In this document: in pieces, positions 11,527 to 18,478 of the stretch
Numbering within the stretch: the first letter of the stretch is position 1
Layout: the number at the start of each line of letters is the position of its first letter
Source: Ettlia oleoabundans
Lineage: Eukaryota; Chlorophyta; Chlorophyceae; Chlamydomonadales
Direction: 5' to 3'
Assembly: GCA_019693395.1 (NCBI GenBank)
Contig: JAAMXP010003815.1
Location: 1 to 27,480 of the forward strand
DNA length: 27,480 nt
Notes under the pieces: model-generated
Databases searched by the model: none
What the model was told of the DNA's origin: nothing
Seen by the model: the letters and a program-made list of their open reading frames with translations, nothing else
Translations under genes and position numbers: made by a program

Positions 11527-11682
11527 TCTACCCCTTCTACCCCTTACCTCTTCTTCTGCTGCAGCGGCTTCTATGCATGGAGCCGCGTTTTTGATGTGGC
11601 GGGCAACCGGCGGGTCAGCGCCTCTGATGGAACTTCACCCGCGGATGCACTGGCACCCTCAACCGCCACCTCAGCAAGCTGA
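3027..11682 (+). CDS. Plastid-targeted coiled-coil protein with C-terminal rhodanese domain
   Basis: Sixteen exons in consistent phase: 3027-3209, 3445-3855, 4161-4286, 4810-5055, 5338-5553, 5833-5904, 6359-6484, 6812-6928, 7340-7444, 7721-7841, 8096-8677, 9166-9269, 9738-9800, 10156-10257, 10622-10749, 11565-11682 (TGA); about 939 residues. Residues 1-48 are Arg/Ala-rich like a chloroplast transit peptide. WPILLGALSAASVALPNQALA (49-69) resembles a thylakoid transfer signal ending in an Ala-Leu-Ala cleavage site. LGVVTAGCVGVTVGL (about 174-188) may span a membrane. Residues 199-570 are charged Ala/Glu/Arg coiled coil. Residues 576-768 are Ala-rich with several Asn-Gly motifs. A rhodanese domain covers about 790-910, with YLDVRPPTELAE (Asp815), VPGCFNIP, the loop GCSDGCTFS (Cys874, Cys878) and GLKGGFYAWSR. 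Rhodanese domains carry persulfide on the loop Cys or act as binding modules. The loop keeps Cys and Gly of CxxGxR but has Thr for Arg. The start is the first ATG of the transit peptide; exon 4 and exon 12 acceptors are the least certain. Confidence 0.83.
4437..4486 (+). repeat. Decayed copy of the end of exon 3 plus its donor site
   Basis: The stretch from GTGGAGGGG to GTGAGT at 4437-4486 resembles 4242-4292, which is the 3' part of exon 3 of the rhodanese gene and its 5' splice site. The copy sits in intron 3, has indels, and its frame is not usable, so it is a remnant rather than an exon. Confidence 0.6.
5996..6145 (+). repeat. CTGCCTGC/CTTCCTGCC simple-repeat tract in intron 6
   Basis: Intron 6 (5905-6358) contains many interspersed copies of CTGCCTGC, CTTCCTGCC and CTGTCTGC. 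It is a degenerate pyrimidine-rich minisatellite. Long open frames across it come from the repeat and are not exons. Confidence 0.6.
6447..6630 (+). repeat. Tandem duplication spanning exon 7 end, donor site and intron start
   Basis: Unit 1 is 6447-6540 (94 bp) and unit 2 is 6541-6630 (90 bp). Both begin AGCTGCAGGCGGAA and contain ACACTGACGGTGAGA, the exon/intron junction. Unit 2 lies entirely within intron 7 and carries a decoy donor at 6579. Using that donor would add 94 nt, shift the frame and meet a TAA just before it. Confidence 0.85.
6952..7053 (+). repeat. 51-bp tandem duplication in intron 8
   Basis: GCTTCCTTCGTGCGGGGCCT at 6952 recurs as GCTTCCTTTCTGCGGGAGCT at 7003. Each is followed by a TTTTGGTATGA stretch, giving a period of 51 bp with divergence between copies. 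Intron 8 runs 6929-7339. Confidence 0.7.
8033..8067 (+). repeat. (CA)n microsatellite in intron 10
   Basis: Almost pure CA dinucleotides with one G interruption, preceded by a run of C and followed by CCA repeats, ending 28 bp before the acceptor at 8094-8095. Frames through it read as His-Thr repeats and are not coding. Confidence 0.95.
9873..9929 (+). repeat. G-run tract in intron 13
   Basis: Six or more runs of three to eight G within about 57 bp in intron 13 (9801-10155). This matches the general pattern for a G-quadruplex in the transcript, but folding is not shown. Confidence 0.7.
11257..11320 (+). repeat. Perfect 32-bp tandem repeat in intron 15
   Basis: Two identical 32-bp units, 11257-11288 and 11289-11320, each starting CACGAAGTTCCAAGG and ending AAAGTAGCTT. 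They lie inside the 815-bp intron 15. The identity of the copies suggests a recent duplication. Confidence 0.95.
11467..11526 (+). repeat. (GAAA)n microsatellite in intron 15
   Basis: About 60 bp of GAAA tetranucleotides with two irregular units near the left end. It is followed by pyrimidine-rich sequence leading to the last acceptor at 11563-11564. Confidence 0.95.
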
Positions 11683-12526
11683 GCTGTCCCATTCAACTCA
11701 GCCTCCTTAGTTGGAACCGTCCCACTGTGGCTGAACTGGCTTATCCATGCCTTCACCTGACAGGCACGATGTTATACTCCATGCATTGATATTGCCACAC
11801 ACCTCCGTGTTTTCTTCCTGTCTTTTACATATGGTGTCCTGTCCTTTGAAGAGCTAGCTTCCATGCATTGCTTCTCTGTCAGCACGACTGAATGCACCTG
11901 CATGCTATGTCCAGTAGCTCCCGCTTTTTTCTGCATGCCGATGTGCCATGCATGTTCACACACGCACCCACACATACACGCATACATGCACACAGACATA
12001 TACTTGACAACCCTCGTCCCCCATGGATCTTTGCATAAACATGTATATTCATAAATGCTCTGTGGTTGTGCTGACTGTGGCCCTGGCAATGGTCACATGG
12101 TTGCAGCCACCTCACGCTCCAATCTTTGTTGGTCTGTCGATCGATGCCCGTTGGCTGTTGACCTTAATTTGCTGCACAGCGCATTGACAATGTTCTGGAA
12201 GAAAAGACAGCATCATGTATCATTGTACCACTATGCTGTCTTTGTGAAATGAAAAGTGAAGGACTGTAGGATGTGGCAGGCTCCCATTGGTAAACTCGTT
12301 CGTACCCAGACCAGGAGCTGACGCAGTACTCGGGGAAGCTAAAGCACTACACTGCGGTGCTGCGGCACTGCCTGCCTCGCTTCTCCCACACGGCTGAAAT
12401 CGTCGTCAATGTCAGCATTTGATTTGGAGTCACCGCCGTTTGCCGCCCTAATAACGGTTTTTTTTGTTCGCTGTAACTCGCGAAAAACTCACAGGGGTGG
12501 TCCTGGCCACCTTGGCTTCACCTCAG
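11683..12526. other. 3' flank of the rhodanese gene and 5' flank of membrane protein copy A
   Basis: About 840 bp with no firm gene apart from the possible exon at 12315-12401. It contains CA-rich stretches around 11956-12000. No clear TGTAA polyadenylation signal was found close to the rhodanese stop. Confidence 0.5.
12315..12401 (+). other. Possible upstream exon of membrane protein copy A
   Basis: After an ACCAG acceptor-like site an open frame of 29 codons reads as a plausible peptide (YSGKLKHYTAVLRHCLPR in its middle). It could join in phase 0 to the CAG|CCT site at 12541/12542. The donor would be a weak GTCGTC or GTCAGC, and no ATG-bearing exon before it was found. Copy B shows no obvious counterpart. 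Confidence 0.25.
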
Positions 12527-14413
12527 ATGTCAATCTTGCAGCCTATAAATCGGTTTACAGCGGTTTTGTACTCCAACTTGCGCACAGCTGTCGGAGCCGT
12601 CTCGCGGCAGTGGCAGCTGCTTCACAGAGATCCACTGAGAAGGCGAGTAGGGCACCCAGATGCTTGCAGAAACACGAACACTGGTGCGACATTCCGCGGG
12701 TGGGCTGTTTCCCTGGCGGATCACCAACCTGTGGCTTCCCAGCGGGCATGCTGCGGAATGCAGGCCATTCTATGAACGAGCCGCAGTGCTTGACTTGGCC
12801 GCCTTTCTACATGGAAGCAGAGTGCTGTTGATTTTGATGGTGTTCAAGACGGCGTGGTTGGAGAAGAAGCCTGGTACGTGTTTCTCAGTTTCTAAGCCTG
12901 CCCGCCACTGGTCCGACAGCGGCCCTGCTTTCTTTGCAGCACAGCCTGCACCACCTGCCCCTTCATGCCGCCGATGCGCGCAGGCCTTGCCCTGGTGTGC
13001 GCGCATCACCCGCTGATGATGCGAGGGTACGCTTGGCTTGCAACGCGGCATCGGTCCGTGTTCTTGGACTACCGAGAGATCCTTGCCTGGGTCTCCTTTC
13101 TGGACATTGTTGCAACAGGCATACACCTAGGTAAGGCAGTTCCAGCAGCGACCCTAAGCTCCTGTGTCCCAGAGTTGCATGTGCTATACAATCTTTTGCT
13201 CTTTTGCAACATAACACACCTTGAAAACGGCCCCCCATTGGCGTGGGAAAACGATACAAGTCAACAACTAGGATGCTTCTGTGATGCTTGCAAACGGCCG
13301 CCCCACACCGCTGTAATCCTGTGACAGCGACAAACTTATAGATGATGTGCCTTGAAAGCTGCTTGATCACTCGTCCCCTTGCATTGCCGCCTTGCAGTAC
13401 TCGAGGGTGGACTGGGCTCCCTGGCCACCTTTCCAGAGGGCGGTGGCCCGCTGGGCCTCTTGTTCCTGCTGCTGCTTTACAATGGTTGGCTGTGGATAGC
13501 CTGGTACTCCATTCACGCCCGCCTGCTGATGCGGTTCAACTACCTTTTTCACCCCCTGCTGATCATCATTCCGGTGGGTGCGCTGGTTCTGAATGTTTGC
13601 CCGCAATTAATGCAGCATAAACTGTTGAAATCTTGTGTTGCAGCGTGTGGAATGGCATTCAATAGCGCATCTTGGTCTTCAGATCTAGTTGGCTTTACGT
13701 GCAGCACAGCTTCATGCTATGCTGTCACACAAAGCCAGTGCATATGCCAAGCTTGACAGAGCCAGTTGACATTGACAGGCAGAAGGCCCGGCTCCCTGTG
13801 CCATGCAGCTGTGGAGGGGCCGGGACATCTGCGAGCATCTCCTGCGAGGCCCGGTGGAGCAGCCGCTGCGCACTCTATATGAAGTGCTGGCAGTATCACA
13901 GTAAGTGGTGTGTATTGGGAGAGTAGAGCGATGGAATTGCTCGACAGGCTGTGGAGCATGCTGTGGATTCAGTGCATCTTGTAAACACAACTGTACGCCT
14001 GCCCTCCTTTCCTTTCTGGCAACCCGCCACAAGCGTCGCCTGCCGGCTTCACTACCATCCCGGTGCCTCCCTCCCTTTGCAGCACGGTTGCCGGTCTGCT
14101 GCCCCAGCAGATGCCGCTGTCCAGCGAAGCAGAGCCCATGCAGCAATGCTTGGCCCTGAACGGTTGGTCTTTGGTGGCGCTAGGTGTTGTGATGCCCCTG
14201 ATGGTGCTGGCGGCTTGGGAGCGCAAAGCCCGCGCTGCTCTGACCCCTGCTGCGCCGGCAGCTACCCAGCTGGATAGGCCACTGCTGGAAGAGCGGTGGC
14301 CGGCCAGCCTGTGGCTCCTCAACTTCTACCTCAGCAGCTGCCTGGCCTGGGCTGCTGCTGACCTACTGTTTGTGTTCTTGCCGCGGCTAGCCACGATGCA
14401 ATACCCAGCGTGA
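12527..14413 (+). CDS. Multi-pass membrane protein of unknown function, copy A
   Basis: Exons 12527-12642, 12764-12873, 12984-13130, 13398-13573, 13809-13900 and 14083-14413 (TGA) join in phase and give about 323 residues. Intron 1 starts GCGAGT, a GC donor; the rest are GT-AG. Hydrophobic stretches likely to span the membrane are VLLILMVFKTAWL, ILAWVSFLDIVATGIHL, LGLLFLLLLYNGWLWIAWYS, HPLLIIIP, WSLVALGVVMPLMVLAAWE and LNFYLSSCLAWAAADLLFVF, so about six. Polar landmarks are RHRSVFLDYREI, ARLLMRFNYL, GPVEQPLRTLYE and EPMQQCLALNGW. No family was recognised. Copy B, 3.5 kb downstream, has the same exon lengths and phases, which strongly supports the model from exon 2 on. The N-terminus is uncertain: ATG 12527 is the nearest ATG, but the frame stays open upstream and a CAG acceptor lies at 12539-12541. 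Confidence 0.72.
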
Positions 14414-14730
14414 ACAGCCACTCCATCGGTGTTCACTGCCAGGCGGGGTGCTGCCAAGACTGCTGGTGACATGGATGCTGATGCTCACGGCCCAATCGGG
14501 AGACAGCAGGCCCCCAGCGGCAGTGGCATGCGTGAGGAGGCTGCTGGTTGCAGCTCAGATCTACTGACCATTTGTTCAGCGGGCAGCAGCAAACCACTTG
14601 TGAGTGTGTGGCCGGGCGTGTTTGGGGCTGTCTTGCTTGGTAACGGGCTGCAGCAAATGGAGGTCGCGGAGGAAGGTTTGCTTGAACGGCCGTTAGAAGT
14701 GGAACAGTTAATAGTTAGGTTTAATGAATT
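14414..14730. other. 3' flank of membrane protein copy A
   Basis: About 320 bp after the stop of copy A. An open frame on the plus strand continues in another phase but shows no motif or splice signal. Nothing else is seen. Confidence 0.4.
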
Positions 14731-15072
14731 CTAAAAAGTCGTCTTCCCGGCTTTATTATGCATCATATGAGTTGAATGATTCACACCTGTTGCCACCTGC
14801 TCTTGCGCCGCAGTAATTCCTGAGTCCACGGTGCACAGGCGGTGTGACCCTTGCGGCCTTGCCCCGCTGGCGGTCGCTTTCAATAAGGGCGCCGGCACCG
14901 TCAAGGAAGGCACTGATGCCTGCGTGCCATGATACATCCACGCGTCTTGTGTGCCATACATTGCAAATCTGCCGCCGCCATGCGCCATCTCTGCACCCAC
15001 CACTTCGCTGTTCGTGGTGGAATGCTGTATCTTGCACTTCAGTTCAACAAGTGCCTTGCTGTTGTCACCACC
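14731..15072 (-). CDS. Candidate exon or small gene, unknown
   Basis: On the minus strand, after a GCGTGCAG acceptor, 113 codons stay open from 15072 to the TAG at 14731. The peptide has balanced composition, with stretches such as ALVELKCKIQHSTTNSEVV and GGGRFAMYGTQDAWMYHG, unlike the Ala/Arg-rich shadow frames elsewhere. No ATG starts it, so it would need an upstream exon, possibly the candidate at 15878-15475. A donor-like CAG|GTGGCA lies near 14795. No family recognised; it could be a fortuitous frame or a gene remnant. Confidence 0.3.
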   Translation of the reverse strand, partial: GGDNSKALVELKCKIQHSTTNSEVVGAEMAHGGGRFAMYGTQDAWMYHGTQASVPSLTVPAPLLKATASGARPQGSHRLCTVDSGITAAQEQVATGVNHSTHMMHNKAGKTTF

Positions 15073-15078
15073 CTGCAC

Positions 15079-15474
15079 GCCATGCTTTGCTGATATTATT
15101 TTGGCAACCTTATTCCAGCACAGCAGCTGGCGCAGCGCAGTTCATTGCATGTGGTGCTGTCATTTCAGCATGCCCACGCATACGTGCGGCCCCACCGTTG
15201 CCCACGTCCTTTCCTCTCCCATCTAACTCCCCTTGCCCATGATTTTTCGCATTGTTTGCTGCATGCGCTTTGACACCCTGCAGCCTGGCAGGCGTTCTTG
15301 TTCTTCTCTGTCTCAGTTTCCATCACACTGCCCCCTGTTGATGTCACTGTAACATCGACTGCTAAGCCGCAACAACTTGCGTAACAGCTGCGCATATTTG
15401 AGGTGCTACTCCCTGGCAGACAGGAGATTGTCAACAACAGTTCATACACTGTACAATACTGCAGGTTTCATTAA
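15079..15474. other. Unassigned region between the two minus-strand candidates
   Basis: About 400 bp with no supported exon on either strand. If the two candidates belong to one gene, this is its intron. Confidence 0.35.
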
Positions 15475-15878
15475 TTAAAGTGTTTTCCCCGGCAAGAAGT
15501 TGCACAAGCGCAGCTGCACGGGCTCCAGATTGGAGGAAGCGCCGGTATTTGGTGGCACGAGCACATGCTGGAGCCATGTTGCATGTGCGTGGGAGCGTGA
15601 CACGTGTGTCAACAGCGGGGCACACCTTAGGAGCTTAAGTCGTACAGCCTGATGTGCTGTGTCACCTGGCCGCCGTGGTGCACCGTCAGCCTGTCGCCGC
15701 ATCTGCCCCTCAAGTCACCCACGTGCCTCAACCTCCTCTTCTTCTCCATCTTGTCAAAGGCGCTGTTGTTGCCCTTGAAAAAGAGTTTTGCTGTTGCCGC
15801 CGTGATGTGACAAGGCTGAAAGTGGTAAACACCTAGCCAACCCCTCGTCAGCTTGACTGTTATCTCGAGGTCCACCAT
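15475..15878 (-). CDS. Candidate two-exon small gene, unknown
   Basis: ATG at 15878 opens a 71-codon exon (15878-15666) ending CAG|GTGACA. A second exon, 15567-15475 after GCTCCAG, joins in phase 0 and ends TAA, giving 101 residues. The sequence alternates hydrophobic and polar residues (VDLEITVKLTRGWLGVYHF; LTVHHGGQHVLVPPNTGA), suggesting beta strands. The frame is also open upstream of the ATG to about 15995, overlapping exon 1 of copy B on the other strand, so one of the two readings there is wrong or they overlap. Without the splice, the first exon runs to TAA at 15627. No family recognised. Confidence 0.35.
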
Positions 15879-15924
15879 GCAGCCAAGGAGTCGATGTACA
15901 ATAGCATTGAAGGCGGGATCGTAG

Positions 15925-17872
15925 GGTGGCCGGGTTCTTCGCGCATCAGTGGCAGCTCCTTCACCGCGACCCACTCCGAAGGCGAGCTTGTTCAACCTGG
16001 TGGTTGCAGGGAGCGCGGGGTATTGTGACGAGACGAACAGCGCAAGGCGACTCTGCCGCTGCCGGCGCCACCCTTGCCAATTTGTGCTCAGCCTGCTGCA
16101 TATGATAATGCAGGCCCTTTTACGCGCAAGCCACAGAGCTCGACTTGTTCGCCTTTTCAGTTGCCCCCCGGATCCAACTAGTCTTGCTACTAATCAAAAC
16201 GGCATGGCTGGAGAAAAAGCCAGGTGCGATACGTCCACTTTCCAAGCCTGCCCACAGCCGCAGACACAGGTTTGTTTTTGCAACAGTCGTGCATGGCCTG
16301 CCCATTGCTGCCACCGATGCGCAGGTCTTGCCATGATCTGCGCAAACCATGCCTTGTGGATGCAAAGTTATGCTTGGCTGGCATCGCGGCACCGGTCTTT
16401 GTATGTGCACTACCGAGAGATCTTTGCCTGGGTCTCCTTTGTCGACATCATAGTCACGAACATGTATCATGGTGAGCAACTCACTGGGGGCAGGCTTGGT
16501 TGGCCTGGGCAGCACTTCAAGTTATATACAAACGGTTTCTCCTTCTTTGGAAGTGCATGAAATTTTAGGCTACTCCAGGCACCCCTGCGTTCTGCGCCCT
16601 TTTTTTCCCGGAAAGTTTACAGATTGAAAATTGGAAGAAACAACGCTTGCTGGTTGCAATTCCCACCCCACCTCGTGAAATTTAGGCACTCTTTCAGTAT
16701 ACCTTGACAGTTGCTTTGCGAGCTGCCTCATCGCTTGCATCTTTGCAATGCCGCCATGCAGTACACAATGGCGGGTTAGGCTCACTGATGAGCTTTCCAG
16801 AGGGCGGCAGCCCTCTGCGCCTCTTGTTCCTGCTGCTGATGCACAATAGCTTGCTGTGGATATTCTTGTATCCTACACACGCACGGCTGCTGATGCGGTT
16901 CAACTACCTGGGTCAGCCCCTGCTCGTTCTCATTCCGGTGCGTGGCGTGCTGCTGCCCTTTTGCATGGGTACGACTGCAACTAAAAAGCACAAATCGTTG
17001 CCATTTACATTCGCTGGTCAGCAATATAGCACATTGACAAGCATTATGTTGAACGGGATTCGACTACTCATCCCGTCAGTGGAACACCAACACGGTGCGT
17101 GCACTCACCTCTATGAAGCCACTCCTGTTTTATTATATGAACAGGCTTGTTGATACACATCACACGATCCCCCTTTGCCATGCAGCTTTGGAGGGGCCGG
17201 CACATATGCGGTCATCTGCTGCAGGGGCCTGTAGAGCAGCCGCTGCGCATGCTGTTTGACTTGGTGGGAGCTTCACAGTAAGTAGCGAGAGTTGCATGGG
17301 TCGGGGTGAGAAGTGGAAATGACATGTTCAGAACTAAACGAAGTTGGCAGCGTGGGAGTCTGGAAATCACATGATCAGAAAGATGTGAACTGGCAGTGTG
17401 CATTTGTATGGTATTGTAAACATAATTGACACTTAGCATCCCTTGAGCATTGCGGGAGCTTGACACAGCACTTGTGCTGCTTTGCTTCTGCTCTGTTGTG
17501 TGCACCCATTCGGAAGCAGCCAGCTGTCGTTGCCTAGCCCTCCGACCCCCTCCCCCCTTGTGCAGCGCGGCTGCCATGCTGCTGCCCCAGCACGCTTCGC
17601 TGTCGACTCAGACGGAGCCCATGCAGCAATGCTTGGCCCTGAACGCTTGGTCCCTAGTTGTGCTAGGCGTTGTGGCACCGCTGATGATGATGGCGGCTCT
17701 GGAGCACCGCTCCCGTGCTGCGCTGGTCCCTGCTGCGGCAGAAGCCGAGCAGCTGGATGCACCCTTACTTGAGGAGCGACGACCAGCCAGCCTGTCGCTG
17801 CTCAGTTTTTACCTCAGCAGCTGCCTGGCCTGGGCTGCTACTGACTTGTTGTTTGTGTTCTCGCGCACGTAG
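15925..17872 (+). CDS. Multi-pass membrane protein of unknown function, copy B
   Basis: Exons ?15925-15981, 16114-16223, 16325-16471, 16762-16937, 17186-17277 and 17566-17872 (TAG). The four middle exons have exactly the lengths seen in copy A (110, 147, 176, 92 nt) and the same phases. Intron 1 begins GCGAGC, again a GC donor, as in copy A. Shared blocks include QWQLLHRDPLR before intron 1, KTAWLEKKPG, YAWLASRHRS, ARLLMRFNYL, GPVEQPLR, EPMQQCLALN and FYLSSCLAWAA. Hydrophobic segments match copy A. The 5' end is unresolved: no in-frame ATG lies after the TGA upstream of 15925, and the exon may begin at the AG at 15923-15924. It is either an incompletely modelled gene with an earlier exon or a 5'-truncated copy. 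All later exons are open, so there is no sign of decay in them. Confidence 0.68.
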
Positions 17873-18478
17873 CCGCAAAACAGTGGGCACTACAGTTGCA
17901 TGTCTGCCACGTTTCTGCCCAATTTTTGCCTGGACCGATAATTCGTGTAGTATGTGAGATGTCATCTTCCATTGGACAGTTGTATGTACACCTTTACGCT
18001 ACAGTTCAAATCTACACTACCTGTTGACTCGTGACCTTGCTGGTGCCACCCATCCGTCCCTTTCCGCACTTGATAGCCTGCCAAGTTTCCTTCTTTCAAA
18101 TCTCCTTGACATCTACCTTTTTGACCTGTGTATAGGCATACTCCTTTCAGCTGAGATGTTGTCGCTTATGTGGTCCAATCCACTCTGAACACGCTCGGTT
18201 GAATGCAGTTTTGACTTCCAACATGTGGTAGCGTACCTCAGTACCTTCACCATACCAAACAATTGCTTCAGTACCCTTGAGAGAAGTAAATGCAGGGTTG
18301 GGCATCAGGCCACAGGGGATCATACATCACAGGATGGGCTGTACGAACAATCAATCTGCTGCACTGGTTGTAAATAAAGTGAATAGAAACAGTAACGTCA
18401 GCAGCAGGCTCCTGCATCTGTTGATTTGAGGGCCCCAAGTTGCTATCCACCCCTGTCCAGCTAGCCATGTTATGTCAG
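17873..18478. other. Convergent intergenic region
   Basis: About 600 bp between the stop of membrane protein copy B (plus) and the stop of the HNH-like gene (minus). It holds the two 3' UTRs. A TGTAA signal for copy B lies at 18369. No other gene is seen. Confidence 0.6.
18369..18373 (+). terminator. TGTAA polyadenylation signal candidate for copy B
   Basis: TGTAAATAAAG contains TGTAA, the common polyadenylation signal of chlorophyte algae, overlapping an AATAAA. It lies about 500 bp after the stop at 17872, which implies a long 3' UTR. Confidence 0.4.

Noticed and set aside
11956..12000. CA-rich stretch with ACACGCACCCACACATACACG pattern as a possible regulatory array
   Set aside because: It looks like ordinary degenerate CA repeat in a 3' flank; no conserved unit or spacing. 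The pattern name is descriptive only.
12770..13126. 118-codon minus-strand frame, and its counterpart at 16120-16515
   Set aside because: Both are antisense shadows of the same exons of the paired membrane proteins, so their similarity only mirrors the sense strand.
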